DNA from: Actinoplanes derwentensis
GTDB lineage: Bacteria; Actinomycetota; Actinomycetes; Mycobacteriales; Micromonosporaceae
Direction of reading: 5' to 3'
Assembly: GCF_900104725.1 (NCBI RefSeq)
Contig: NZ_LT629758.1
Location: 1,798,001-1,862,000 of the forward strand
Length of the DNA stretch: 64,000 bases
Of the stretch, positions 43,742-52,906 are shown one piece after another (positions within the stretch are counted from its first letter, which is position 1; each line of letters opens with the position of its first letter). Below the pieces are notes generated by a model. That model saw nothing but the letters and a program-made list of their open reading frames with translations, was not told where the DNA came from and searched no databases. The position numbers were made by a program, and so were the translations under genes.

Positions 43742-44521
43742 ATGACGATTCCTGTCGATCTGGTGCGCAGTGGGTGGATCGCCGAGGAACTGGAGCACGG
43801 ATCGGCGAACGAGACCACCGGCGGGGTGTGGCGGGTGCGCCGCGATGACGGGCCGGTGGTTCTGAAGGTGGCCGCGCCGTGCGGGGGCGATGCCGCACAT
43901 GGCGGCGAGTGCGGACCCGGGCCACTTCAACTACTGGAGGCGAGAGCCTTGCGCGTACCAGGCCGGGGTTCCGTCCGAGATCTTCGCCGCGGGCGGCTTG
44001 TCGGCTCCGGAGTGTCTGTCGGTGCAGGAGCGGGCCGACGGGTCGGTGGCGATGTGGCTGGAGGACGTGGCGGGGGCGCCCGGCCGGTCTTTCGGCCCGG
44101 CCGAGCTGGGTGATGTCGCCTACCGGCTGGGTGTCGCGCAGGCGGCCTGGGCCGGGCGGGAACCGGCGAGAGTGCCCTGGTGGCCCCGGGATTTCATGGC
44201 CGACGCCACCCTGGCCCAGCCGGTTCCCGGCGTCGTGGACTGGGACCATCCCGTGGTGGTGTCGGCCTGGTCGCCGGAGCTGCGGGCCGGCCTGCGGCGG
44301 TTGTGGGAGCGACGGCACGCGGTGCTGGACGCGGGCCGGGCGCTGCGATTCGGGTGACCGGCGCGGCACGGCTCTTCTGGCTCGCGCCGCGGATGGTCGC
44401 CGCGGTCGGCGGCCCGGTCGACCGCGGCGGCTACACCTACGACAACCGTGACATGGCGGAACGTTTCACCGGCCGGGCTCCGATCCTGCGTAAGCTCGCG
44501 GCCTGGGCCGACGACCTGTGA
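43742..44521 (+). pseudogene. Decayed APH-like phosphotransferase gene: frameshift plus loss of the catalytic loop
   Basis: Three frames together give one protein. The first (from ATG 43742) reads [17 protein letters not shown] and VVLKVAAP, an N-lobe with its ATP Lys. Near 43885 it shifts to the frame [17 protein letters not shown], which runs to [15 protein letters not shown] and stops at 44357. The third (from about 44353 to 44521) reads ARLFWLAPRMV, then YTYDNRDMAERF and ends LRKLAAWADDL. In homologues about 80 residues with the HxDxxxxN and DxD-like catalytic motifs lie between parts two and three; here they are missing. A deletion and a frameshift make this a dead gene. Confidence 0.68.
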
Positions 44522-44524
44522 GCA

Positions 44525-45385
44525 CTACAGGTACCGGACGCCGGTCAGCTCCTCGGCCGCCGTCCACAGGCGTTTGCCGACGGCGGGGTCGGCGGCCTCG
44601 CGACTGGGACGGACCTCGGTGACCTCGCCGAACAACTCGAACGGGCCGCGCGGGCCGAAGAACTGGCCGCCCTTCACGCCGTGGCCCGTCGCGGCCCGTA
44701 GCTGCGGCTGGGTGCCCTGTTCCAGCGGCTGGGTGGCCAGCAGGCCGAGCCGTGCGATGATCCGGCCCCGCCGGCCGAGGTGTTCCCAGGCGCGCGGGGT
44801 CAGGTTGGTGCGGGTCATCCCGGGGTGGGCCAGCACACTGATGACCGGGGAGTTCGCGGCGCGCAGGCGGCGGTCCAGCTCGATGCCGAAGACGGTGCTG
44901 GCTAGTTTCGACCGGCCGTACGCGGAGTTGCCACGGTAGTTCCGTTCGTACATCAGATCGTCGAAGTTCAGTTTCGCGGGTTTGTGAGTGACCGAACTCA
45001 GGTTGACCACACGCTCCGTCACGTGCGGCAGCAGCAGGCCGGTCAGGGCGAAGTGGCCCAGCATGTTGGTGGCGAGCATCAGCTCGAAGCCGTCGACCGA
45101 AGTCCGGCGCGGGCCGAGCAGGACCGCGCCGGCGTTGTTGATCAGCAGGTCGACGGTGGGATGGTCGGCGGTCAGCTTCTCGGCGAACGTGCGCACCGAC
45201 GCTTGCGACGCCAGGTCCAGCTCGCGGACCTCGGTGTCGCCGCCGATCCGCCGGGCCACCTCCTGACCAGCGGCGACATTGCGGACCGCCAGCACCACCC
45301 GGGTGCCGCGGCGGGCCAGTTCGGTGGCGGTGACCAGGCCGAGGCCCGAGTTCGCGCCGGTCACGACGGCGAGGGGACTGCTCAT
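44525..45385 (-). CDS. Short-chain dehydrogenase/reductase (cassette 2)
   Basis: ATG 45385, with AAGGAG six bases upstream, gives 286 aa. The cofactor motif is TGANSGLG (about residues 8-15), then NNAG and YGRSK at the active site. It has the same organisation as the SDR at 29535, but is clearly divergent in sequence, so this is an old paralogue and not a recent copy. It is divergent from an MmyB-type regulator. Confidence 0.86.
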   Translation of the reverse strand: MSSPLAVVTGANSGLGLVTATELARRGTRVVLAVRNVAAGQEVARRIGGDTEVRELDLASQASVRTFAEKLTADHPTVDLLINNAGAVLLGPRRTSVDGFELMLATNMLGHFALTGLLLPHVTERVVNLSSVTHKPAKLNFDDLMYERNYRGNSAYGRSKLASTVFGIELDRRLRAANSPVISVLAHPGMTRTNLTPRAWEHLGRRGRIIARLGLLATQPLEQGTQPQLRAATGHGVKGGQFFGPRGPFELFGEVTEVRPSREAADPAVGKRLWTAAEELTGVRYL

Positions 45386-45446
45386 GAAGTGCTCCTTCGT
45401 GGGTGTTGCCACGACGCTAGGAGCGATGCGGGCGGGCTTCGTCGTA

Positions 45447-45470
45447 CTCGTCTGCCTAGGACGAGCAGAC
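45447..45470. promoter_or_regulatory. Candidate operator of SDR/MmyB cassette 2
   Basis: CTCGTCTGCC-TA-GGACGAG gives CTCGTC (45447-45452) and GACGAG (45460-45465) arms; a second inverted pair, GTCTGC/GCAGAC, overlaps it (45450-45470). It is 37 bp upstream of the regulator start. Confidence 0.45.
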
Positions 45471-45507
45471 CTACCTTCGGCCCTCCGGCGCGAGGCAGAC
45501 TCGGGGC

Positions 45508-46377
45508 ATGAACAGCACGCATCCGTACGCGAGAGAGCTCGGTGACTTCCTCAGAGCCCGGCGCAACCGGCTGCGCCCCCGTGACGTCGGCCTGGAACCC
45601 GGTGGGCGGCGCAAGGTCGCCGGGTTACGGCGCGAGGAACTGGCCATGCTGGCCGGGCTGAGCACCGACTACTACCAGCGGATGGAACAGGGCCGGGAAG
45701 TACGGCCGTCCGACGACGTGCTGGACTCGCTCGCCTCCGCGCTCGCCCTCGACGAGGAGGAACGCCGCCACCTGTTCACCCTGGCCCGCGCCGCCCGCAA
45801 GCCGGTGCCCGCGACGGCCGGCCGCACACCCGAGCGGGTCCCGTCGAGCACCAGCCGGATGCTGCGGGCCCTGCACACCCCGGCGGTCGTGCTCAGCCGC
45901 CATCTGGACGTGCTGGACTGGAACCCGATGGCCGAGGCGCTGCTCGGCAGCCCGGCCGACTACCCGCCGGACCGTCTCAACATGCTGCTGCTGATGTTCG
46001 AGGACACCCTGACCGGCGACCGCGGTTGCCCGGACTGGGAGCGGCAGGCCCTGGAGTACATCGGCATGATGCGGACCGCCGTCGCCACTGACCCCACCCA
46101 CCCGCGAGCCACCGCGATCGTCGGCGAGTTGTCGATCCGCAGCGCCGAGTTCCGCCGCCTGTGGGCCCGGCACGATGTCCGCGAGTCGGTGAGCGGCACG
46201 AAGACGTTCCGGGTCCCCGGCGTCGGCGACATCCTCCTGGACTGGGACACCTACCCGCTGCCGGGCAACCCGGGCCCGGTGATGCTGGTCTACACCGCCC
46301 CGTCCGGCCCCGACGCCGACCGTCTCCAACTCCTCGCCTCACTGCACGCCTCCCGAGCCGGTCAGCACCACCCCTGA
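45508..46377 (+). CDS. XRE-family regulator with MmyB-like domain (cassette 2)
   Basis: The 289-aa protein has an XRE helix-turn-helix (REELAMLAGLSTDYYQRMEQG, near 38-60) and an MmyB-like domain from about residue 105, with the marker VLDWNPMAEAL. It is the counterpart of the regulator at 30532 and probably controls the divergent SDR. Confidence 0.86.
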   Translation: MNSTHPYARELGDFLRARRNRLRPRDVGLEPGGRRKVAGLRREELAMLAGLSTDYYQRMEQGREVRPSDDVLDSLASALALDEEERRHLFTLARAARKPVPATAGRTPERVPSSTSRMLRALHTPAVVLSRHLDVLDWNPMAEALLGSPADYPPDRLNMLLLMFEDTLTGDRGCPDWERQALEYIGMMRTAVATDPTHPRATAIVGELSIRSAEFRRLWARHDVRESVSGTKTFRVPGVGDILLDWDTYPLPGNPGPVMLVYTAPSGPDADRLQLLASLHASRAGQHHP

Positions 46378-46419
46378 GTGATCCGATTCGCCCACGGGCC
46401 GTCGTCCATCCCGATTTTC

Positions 46420-46456
46420 GCGACACCTCGTCGCAATCTTGACGACAGGTTGTCGT
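46420..46456. promoter_or_regulatory. Two spaced palindromes upstream of the SDR/TetR operon
   Basis: ACGACA-GGT-TGTCGT (46442-46456) is perfect. GCGACA-CCT-CGTCGC (46420-46434) is a weaker copy 22 bp (two helical turns) upstream. TTGACG at 46439 and TATAAG at 46456 overlap the perfect site. The TetR protein encoded downstream is the obvious binder. Confidence 0.55.
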
Positions 46457-46474
46457 ATAAGGCATGGTGCGGGC

Positions 46475-47329
46475 ATGCAGAAGCTGATCGTGGTCACCGG
46501 TGCTTCCACCGGTATGGGTGCCTCAACCGCTCGGGAACTGGCGCGCCAGGGATTTCATGTTCTGGCCGGCGTGCGACGGGACGCCGACGCCGACGCCATC
46601 CGTGCGACCGGCGTCGAGCCGGTCATCCTCGACATCACCAGAGCCGAGCAGATCGCGGCGCTCGCCGCCCGGGTCGGTGCAGACCCGCGTCCGCTGCACG
46701 CCCTCGTCAACAACGCGGGCATCCAGGTGAACGCGCCGGTCGAAGCACTGCCGATGGAGCAGTGGCGGTGGGTGTTCGAGGTCAACCTGTTCGGCCACAT
46801 CGCCGTCACCCAGGCGCTGCTGCCCGCGCTGCTGGACGGTAAGGGCCGCGTGGTCAACATCAGTTCGATCGGGGGCAAGGCCGCCATGCCGACCTACGGG
46901 GCGTACGCCGGTGCGAAGTTCGCCTTGGAGGCGGTGAGCGACTCGCTGCGGCGGGAGGTCGCGTCGCTGGGTGTACCGGTGGTGGTGGTCGAGCCCGGTG
47001 GCGTCCGTACGAAGATGGCCGCCCGTGGGGTCGCCACGGCGAACCGGCTGGCGACCGAGATGACGCCGGAGCAGGACGCCCGTTACGGCGGCCTGGTCCA
47101 GGCGATCAACACGTTGATGGAGACGGGTACGGCTTCGGGTGTGACCGCCGACGCCGCCGCCCGGGTCATCGCGAAGGTCGTGACGGCCCGCAGGCCGCGT
47201 ACCCGTTACACCATCGGCCGGGACGCTGCCCTGATCATCGGCCTGACCCGGCTGCTCTCCGACCGGCTGCTGGACCGCGTCATCGCCGCCAATCTGCGCC
47301 GCCACTACCCGAAGGTGGTCACCGGATGA
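46475..47329 (+). CDS. Short-chain dehydrogenase/reductase in a TetR operon
   Basis: ATG 46475 gives 284 aa. It has TGASTGMG (residues 8-15), NNAG, catalytic Ser (VNISSIGG) and YAGAK. The C-terminal segment (ITGRDAALII-like, with LLSDRLLDRVI) is long and hydrophobic, as in retinol-dehydrogenase-like SDRs. The TetR gene starts 27 bp downstream in the same operon. Confidence 0.85.
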   Translation: MQKLIVVTGASTGMGASTARELARQGFHVLAGVRRDADADAIRATGVEPVILDITRAEQIAALAARVGADPRPLHALVNNAGIQVNAPVEALPMEQWRWVFEVNLFGHIAVTQALLPALLDGKGRVVNISSIGGKAAMPTYGAYAGAKFALEAVSDSLRREVASLGVPVVVVEPGGVRTKMAARGVATANRLATEMTPEQDARYGGLVQAINTLMETGTASGVTADAAARVIAKVVTARRPRTRYTIGRDAALIIGLTRLLSDRLLDRVIAANLRRHYPKVVTG

Positions 47330-47356
47330 CCCGCTGCCGTAGGGAAGGATGACCGG

Positions 47357-47974
47357 ATGCCGCGGATCCGGGGAGCCAGCATCGGGGAACATCACGAGAT
47401 GGTCTGGGCCGATCTCGCCGAGGCGATGCGGCAACTACTGCTCGAACGCGACTACGACTCGATCAACATGGGACACATCGCGGCCCGGGCCGGGCTCGCC
47501 CGCAACACGCTGTACAACTACGGCCGCGACCAGGCAGCGCTGGTTCTGGCATTGACCCAGCGGGTGGGCCGGCCCACGGTCGAGCGGGTGGCCACGATCG
47601 CCGCGCGTTCCACCGACCCGGCCGCGGAGCGGATGCGGGAGATCGTCGAGGCGGTTCTGGCCGCGTTCCAGGACCCGGTCCTGCAGTTGATGTTCCGGCC
47701 CGGCCTCGGTCTGCCGTCCGTCGACGTGCCGAAGGGGCCGGACAGCCCGTTCCACACGATCGTCGTCGAGGTCGAGAACGTGGTCCGGGACGGCGTCGAA
47801 CGCGGCGAGTTCCGCGACGTCGGCGACGTGCACCTGGCGGTGGAGCTGCTTTCCGGTGTCATGCGGGCGGGCGCGGAACGTATCGGCCGGGACCCGGCCA
47901 CCTATGCACCCACCGTCGATGCCGCCCGGGAACTCATCCTCGCCTCTCTCGACCGCCGCGCAGGACAGGCGTAA
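47357..47974 (+). CDS. TetR-family regulator, autoregulated with the upstream SDR
   Basis: The 205-aa protein has a helix-turn-helix (INMGHIAARAGLARNTLYNY, about 35-55) and a TetR_C ligand domain. Unlike the other TetR genes in the window it is transcribed with its target, so both would be induced together. The two palindromes upstream of the SDR are its likely site. Confidence 0.85.
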   Translation: MPRIRGASIGEHHEMVWADLAEAMRQLLLERDYDSINMGHIAARAGLARNTLYNYGRDQAALVLALTQRVGRPTVERVATIAARSTDPAAERMREIVEAVLAAFQDPVLQLMFRPGLGLPSVDVPKGPDSPFHTIVVEVENVVRDGVERGEFRDVGDVHLAVELLSGVMRAGAERIGRDPATYAPTVDAARELILASLDRRAGQA

Positions 47975-48075
47975 GACACCGGCGCCGCTGGAGGCCGAAC
48001 GTCCCCCGGATCGCCGGCGCCTGACCAGGGCCGGATGCCAGTCGTCGGTCTGCCGTGCCGGAGACGGCTGGCAGA

Positions 48076-49272
48076 ATGTGCGGAGTGACGTATCAGGTGC
48101 GGTCTCTCGGTCCCGCGGATCAACGGCTCGCGTGGGAGCTCGGGAGCCTGACGTTCGGGTACCACGAGCGGCCCATGCCGCCGGACTGGAGTTCGGACAC
48201 CCCCGGCCGCCGGTCGCTGGGTGTCTTCGATCCGGACGGTCGGCTGGTCGCCAAGGCGGTGGATCGCGAGCAGGGCCACTGGTTCGGTGGCCGAACGGTG
48301 CCGGCCAGCGGCGTCGCGGGTGTCGCGGCCGCGCCGGAGTTGCGGGGGCGTGGTCTCGGCCGGCTCGTGCTGACCCGGCTGCTCCAGGATGCCCGGGAAC
48401 GCGGTGCGGTGATCAGCGTGCTGTTCGACACCACCCCGGCTCCGTACCGGGCGCTGGGCTGGGAAGAAGTCGGGGCGCTGACCTACTACCGGGTGCCGAC
48501 GCGGGTGCTGGCCGGGATCCGGCCGGACAAGGCGACGACGCTGCGGCCCGCGGTTCCTGCCGACATCGAGACTGTCCAGGAGATCTACCGGGAGGTCGCG
48601 CGAGCGGGCACCGGCATGATGGAACGCTCCGGGCCCACCTTCGCGACGCCGCCGGAACAACTGCTGGCCGACTATCACGGCTTCACCGTCGCCGTCGACG
48701 ACGGCGGCACCATCGTCGGGTACGCCAGCTGGAACCGTGGCCCCGGCTACGACGCCGGTGGCACGGTGACCGTGGACGACCTGATCGGCCTGACACCCGA
48801 GGCGACACGCACGCTGCTGGCGATGTTCGGCGGCTGGGCCAGCGTCGCACCGGCGACACTGATCCGGCTCGGCCCCACCGACCCGGCCTGGTCGCTGCTG
48901 GCGCGCGGCGACGCCACCCCCGAGGCGCCGCAACCATGGATGCTGCGGGTCGTCGACGCGCCCGGCGCGATCGCCGCTCGCGGCTGGCCACGGCACCTGA
49001 CCGGCGAAGTCGACCTGGAACTGACCGACGACGTCTGCCCCTGGAACCAGGGCCACCATCGGCTGACCCTCGACGGCGGGCACGCACGGCTGGAACCGGG
49101 TGGCGCGGGCGTCGTCCGGCTGGCAGCGCGCGGTCTGGCCGCCTGGTACGCGGGTGCGACGCCGCAGCAACTGCGCCGCGGCGGCTTCCTGACCGGTGGG
49201 AACGCCGACACCGACGAGGTGCTACGCGCTGCGGCCAGTGGCCCGGCCCCGACCCTGCACGACTACTTCTAA
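48076..49272 (+). CDS. Eis-family GNAT acetyltransferase
   Basis: From ATG 48076 the product is 398 aa; ATG 48055 (405 aa) and GTG 48085 are alternative starts. It has a GNAT domain with the acetyl-CoA loop ELRGRGLGRLVL (about 95-106), a second GNAT-like domain, and a sterol-carrier-like C-terminal domain. The polypeptide ends in Phe (LHDYF), as in Eis, where the terminal carboxylate acts as the base. Eis enzymes acetylate aminoglycosides and protein or peptide amines; which applies here is unknown. It is convergent with the HelD gene (4-bp overlap). Confidence 0.88.
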   Translation: MCGVTYQVRSLGPADQRLAWELGSLTFGYHERPMPPDWSSDTPGRRSLGVFDPDGRLVAKAVDREQGHWFGGRTVPASGVAGVAAAPELRGRGLGRLVLTRLLQDARERGAVISVLFDTTPAPYRALGWEEVGALTYYRVPTRVLAGIRPDKATTLRPAVPADIETVQEIYREVARAGTGMMERSGPTFATPPEQLLADYHGFTVAVDDGGTIVGYASWNRGPGYDAGGTVTVDDLIGLTPEATRTLLAMFGGWASVAPATLIRLGPTDPAWSLLARGDATPEAPQPWMLRVVDAPGAIAARGWPRHLTGEVDLELTDDVCPWNQGHHRLTLDGGHARLEPGGAGVVRLAARGLAAWYAGATPQQLRRGGFLTGGNADTDEVLRAAASGPAPTLHDYF

Positions 49273-51152
49273 AGGACGGACAGGACGTCCAGGCGGGAGA
49301 CGGCTCGGGTCAGGGCCACGTACAGGCGGTTCTGGCCTCGGGGCTCGGCGTCGATGATCTCCTGCGGGTTCACGACGATCACGTGGTCGAACTCCAGGCC
49401 TTTGGCCAGGTGGGCGGGGAGCAGCGTCACCCGTACGTCAATGATGTCGGGGTTGATGGTCGCCAGGCGGGATTCGGTGGCGATCACGGCGATCGAACCC
49501 TCGTAGGTGAGGGCGGCGCGTACTGCCGTCGCCACGTCGGGGATCTCGTCGACCGTCAGTGAACCGTCGGCGCGGACCGACGTGGTCGCCGGGACCGAGA
49601 CGCCCAGGGCGGGTAGTAGGCGGTTCGCGTAGTTCAGGACCACGGCGGGGACCCGGAAACCTCTGGTCAGAGCCGTGATCGGGGCATCGGGACGGCCGAG
49701 ATGGGCCATCTGGGCGGGCCAGTCGGCGGCGGCCCATCCGCTGGTGCCCTGGGCCAGGTCGCCCAGCACGGTCAGTGATCCGTGGCGGTTACGGCGGGCG
49801 ATCACCCGGCACTCCATCGGGGACAGGTCCTGGGCCTCGTCGACCACGATGTGGCCGAAGGACTCCGGGTGGTCGATCAGGCCGGCGATCTCGTCGAGCA
49901 GCACCAGGTCGGCGGCCGACCAGCGGCGGGAGCGGCGCGGACGGCGGATCGTGGCCTGTTCGGCGGCGGTCAGGATGCCGTCGGCGGCACGGGCCAGGGT
50001 TGCGGGGTCGCTCAGCAGGGTGGCCAGCAGGTCGTCCGGGCGCACTTTCGGCCACACCTGGTCGAGGACCGCCTTGACCGGTTTGCAGCGGCTGATCCGC
50101 TGGGTCCAGGCGTAGCCGGTGCTCTCGCCGCGGCTTTCGATCTGCCGGGCCAGCAGGCCGGTGATGCGGGCCCGCAGGCGTTCGCGGCCCAGCTCGTGCG
50201 GGAGGTTCTCGGCGCGGATCCGGCCGGCCAGCCGGGCCAGGTCTGCTTCGGGGACGCGCAGGCGGACCGAGCCATCCGGTACGACGAGGTCACCGATCGG
50301 CGCGCTGATGGTCGCGCGGATCGCGGCGGCCAGCACCGCGGCCATCCGCGGGTCGTGTTTGACGGTGTCGGCAGCGGGGTCGTCGGCGAGCTGCGGGGTG
50401 CCGAGCAGGTCGCTGAGAGTGCGCTGCCGGATGTCGATCTCGCCGAGGGCGGGTAGCACCGCGGCGATGTGACGCAGGAACGCCGGGTTCGGGCCGACGA
50501 TCAGCACGCCGGTACGTTTCAGCTGCTCACGATGGGTGTAGAGCAGATAGGCGGCGCGGTGCAGGCCGACCGCGGTCTTCCCGGTGCCGGGGCCGCCCTG
50601 GATGCACAGCGAACGGTTCAGTGCGGTGCGGACCAGTTCGTCCTGGTCGGGCTGGATGGTGGCGACGATGTCGCGCATCGGGCCGACGCGGGGCCGTTCG
50701 ATCTCCTCGGTCAGCAGGCGGCTCGGTTCCGCGTACTCCCGCAGCAGGTCCTCGTCCTCGAACCCGGTCAGCTGGGCCGGAACGGTCATGGTCCAGCCGT
50801 AACGTCGCCGGGCGGTGACACCGAGCGGGTTCCGGGCGCCGGCCTGGTAGAACCGGGCCGACACCGGCGCCCGCCAGTCGATGACCAGGGCGGCCCCGGT
50901 CGCGTCGGTGATCCGGCGGCGGCCGATGTAGTAGCGATGGTCGTCGTAGTCCATCCGCCCGAAGTACGGCGGGCCGTCCGGCTCGGAGGCTAGTTCCTTC
51001 GCGTGGCTCTTCAACATCCGGCCGAGGGTTTCGGCGGTGTACCGGTCCCCGGCGATCTGTTCGCCGGTGGTGACCCGCATCCGGGCGTGGTCGAGCATCC
51101 AGGCCAGGGCGTCGCGAACCCGTTGCAGGTAGAGGAGTTCGAGGGAGAGCAT
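49269..51152 (-). CDS. HelD-like SF1 helicase (RNA-polymerase recycling type)
   Basis: The 627-aa protein has an N-terminal region unlike UvrD (about 1-110), Walker A GGPGTGKTAV, motif II VVDEAQDLSP, and the C-terminal motif LYVALTRAVSR. This is the HelD/HelR layout; HelR removes rifamycin-bound RNA polymerase in Streptomyces and mycobacteria. I looked for the rifamycin-associated element upstream and did not find it, so control is probably by the divergent TetR instead. DNA repair or RNA polymerase recycling remain the two likely roles. Confidence 0.86.
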   Translation of the reverse strand: MLSLELLYLQRVRDALAWMLDHARMRVTTGEQIAGDRYTAETLGRMLKSHAKELASEPDGPPYFGRMDYDDHRYYIGRRRITDATGAALVIDWRAPVSARFYQAGARNPLGVTARRRYGWTMTVPAQLTGFEDEDLLREYAEPSRLLTEEIERPRVGPMRDIVATIQPDQDELVRTALNRSLCIQGGPGTGKTAVGLHRAAYLLYTHREQLKRTGVLIVGPNPAFLRHIAAVLPALGEIDIRQRTLSDLLGTPQLADDPAADTVKHDPRMAAVLAAAIRATISAPIGDLVVPDGSVRLRVPEADLARLAGRIRAENLPHELGRERLRARITGLLARQIESRGESTGYAWTQRISRCKPVKAVLDQVWPKVRPDDLLATLLSDPATLARAADGILTAAEQATIRRPRRSRRWSAADLVLLDEIAGLIDHPESFGHIVVDEAQDLSPMECRVIARRNRHGSLTVLGDLAQGTSGWAAADWPAQMAHLGRPDAPITALTRGFRVPAVVLNYANRLLPALGVSVPATTSVRADGSLTVDEIPDVATAVRAALTYEGSIAVIATESRLATINPDIIDVRVTLLPAHLAKGLEFDHVIVVNPQEIIDAEPRGQNRLYVALTRAVSRLDVLSVL

Positions 51153-51158
51153 GCGCGA

Positions 51159-51196
51159 AAGTGTAACTCGGTAACGTTATTGACCAAGTTATACTT
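51159..51196. promoter_or_regulatory. Long inverted repeat between HelD and TetR genes
   Basis: AAGTGTAACTCGGT (51159-51172) and ACCAAGTTATACTT (51183-51196) are complementary at 12 of 14 positions with a 10-bp spacer. It spans almost the whole 50-bp divergent region, overlapping both promoters, and starts 7 bp from the HelD start codon. Confidence 0.7.
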
Positions 51197-51202
51197 CCGG
51201 TC

Positions 51203-51832
51203 ATGTCCCTCCGCGAGCGCAAGAAGCAGCGCACCCACGACGCCATCTCCGGTGTCGCCATCTCGCTGTTCCTGGCCCACGGCTTCGACCGGGTCTCGGT
51301 CGCCGACATCGCGGCCGCCGCCGAGATCTCCAAACCGACGCTGTTCCGCTACTTCCGTTCCAAGGAGGAATTGCTGCTGCACCGGATCGCCGACCACCAG
51401 GGCGAGGCGGCCCGCGTCGTGCGGGACCGTGCCGGCGGGCAGTCGCCGGTGGCGGCGCTGGAGGCGCACTTCCTGGACGGGCTGGAGCGCCGGGATCCGG
51501 TGACCGGCCTCAACGACGTTCCCGAGGTGCTCGCCTTCCACAACCTGATCTTCAGCACGCCGAGTCTGGCCGCCGGAGTCGCCGAGTACGTCGCCCGCGA
51601 CGAGGACGCCCTGGCCGCGGCGATCGGCGGTTCGCTGACCGGGCGGCTGGCCGCCGCGCAGATCATCGCCGTGCAGCGGGTGCTCGCCCGGGAGAACTGG
51701 AGCCGTCTCAACCGGGGAGAGACCGCCGACGAGATGTACGCCGAGGCGGTCCGGCAGGCGTCGGCCGCTTACCGGACCCTCCAGCAGGGGATGGGGTCAG
51801 ATCGCACCCTGGCCGGGCATCCGGGCGTATGA
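51203..51832 (+). CDS. TetR-family regulator divergent from HelD
   Basis: The 209-aa product has a helix-turn-helix (VSVADIAAAAEISKPTLFRY, about 31-50) and a TetR_C_17-like ligand domain. Only 50 bp, almost filled by an inverted repeat, separates it from the HelD start, so it most likely represses both. The last 36 bases overlap the convergent 337-aa gene. Confidence 0.86.
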   Translation: MSLRERKKQRTHDAISGVAISLFLAHGFDRVSVADIAAAAEISKPTLFRYFRSKEELLLHRIADHQGEAARVVRDRAGGQSPVAALEAHFLDGLERRDPVTGLNDVPEVLAFHNLIFSTPSLAAGVAEYVARDEDALAAAIGGSLTGRLAAAQIIAVQRVLARENWSRLNRGETADEMYAEAVRQASAAYRTLQQGMGSDRTLAGHPGV

Positions 51833-52810
51833 CGAGGTGTCGACCCGCTCGGTGACCTTCTCCATGGTGTTGATGCTGACGTGCGGCCACTTGATCCGGC
51901 CCGGGCCACCGTCGGCGCGGGCGAAGAAGTCGAGCTGGACCACCTGCACGTACTGCAGGCGCAGCCGGATGCTGCCGTCCTCTTCCTGGATCTCCTGAAT
52001 GAAGAACGTCGCCTTCATCTCCGAGGCGTTGGCCTGCCGGACCACGAACGGGATGTTGTTGATGCCGCCGTGCTCGACCGTGGAGTCGAACTCCAGCACG
52101 GTGGTCCGGACGATGTTCAGGCCCTGGTTCGCGGCGGTGAGCAGCGCCGTCGGGTCGGTCGGGTCGAACAGGCCCTGGAACAGGTTGTCGTGGAAGTGCT
52201 TGTACGCCGCCAGGTAGCGGCTGTTCTCGAGGTCCTGGCTGACGCCGATGGGCAGCGCGTTCACCGTCGGGATGACCGGGGGACCGTCGACCGTCCGGAC
52301 ACCGCCCATGGCCAGGACGGCGTCACCGTGCGGGATGGTCGCCAGCCGGGCGATGGTGGGGCCGTCGCCGGTCTGGTTGGTCATGTTCAGCAGCAGGCCG
52401 GGTTCGTGGTGGATCGCCAGGCCGGGCTGGCCGGCCAGTCCGCTCTGCGGGAAGTCGTCGGCGGCGATCTGCGCGATGGCCTGCTCGTAGTCGAGGGTGA
52501 CGATCAGCTGGTCGGTGTTGACCGGCCCGTTCAGGTCGACGCCGCGGTTGGGGACGGCCTTGTCGACGAGCTGGAACTTGAGCTCTTCGTCGAACTGGTT
52601 CACCAGTAGCCGGAACGGGGGTCCGCCCACGCCGGGAGGTGGTGCGAACGGCAACGCGATCATGTTCCAGCCACGGCCGGGCAGACCGGGCTTGTTCGCC
52701 CAGGTACCGGGCAGCAGCTGGAAGGGGCCGAGGTCGGGGTCGCCGGTGCGGGCGGCCTCGAGGTGGCGTCCTTCAAGTTCGAGGCGTTCGATGTCAGCGG
52801 GACTGGTCAC
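51797..52810 (-). CDS. Nitrobindin/FABP-like beta-barrel protein
   Basis: The 337-aa protein contains LGPFQLLPGTWANKPG early on, then GRGWNMIALPF, GLAIHHEPGLLLNM and ARLATIPHGDAV. The W-G-x-G/HxEPG pattern is that of the heme-binding nitrobindin/FABP-like family, here in a longer two-part form with additional beta strands. It has no signal peptide. Whether it binds heme or a fatty acid is not readable. It has no clear operon partner. Confidence 0.65.
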   Translation of the reverse strand: MTSPADIERLELEGRHLEAARTGDPDLGPFQLLPGTWANKPGLPGRGWNMIALPFAPPPGVGGPPFRLLVNQFDEELKFQLVDKAVPNRGVDLNGPVNTDQLIVTLDYEQAIAQIAADDFPQSGLAGQPGLAIHHEPGLLLNMTNQTGDGPTIARLATIPHGDAVLAMGGVRTVDGPPVIPTVNALPIGVSQDLENSRYLAAYKHFHDNLFQGLFDPTDPTALLTAANQGLNIVRTTVLEFDSTVEHGGINNIPFVVRQANASEMKATFFIQEIQEEDGSIRLRLQYVQVVQLDFFARADGGPGRIKWPHVSINTMEKVTERVDTSSYARMPGQGAI

Positions 52811-52906
52811 AGGTGCGGCCTCTCCGAGATGTCGCGCCGGACGGTTCCGGGCGCTCCATCAGAGGAACGACGACGCGGCGGTCTGATACCGGGCCGGCTG
52901 TCGGCT

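Noticed and set aside
47975..48054. GGCGCC-containing self-complementary bases as a terminator
   Set aside because: The arms are short and imperfect, with no T-run; not strong enough to call.
51120..51210. Rifamycin-associated element upstream of the HelD gene
   Set aside because: I searched for the GGGGCTTGC-type inverted repeat known for HelR genes and did not see it; the only structure is the TetR-type inverted repeat.
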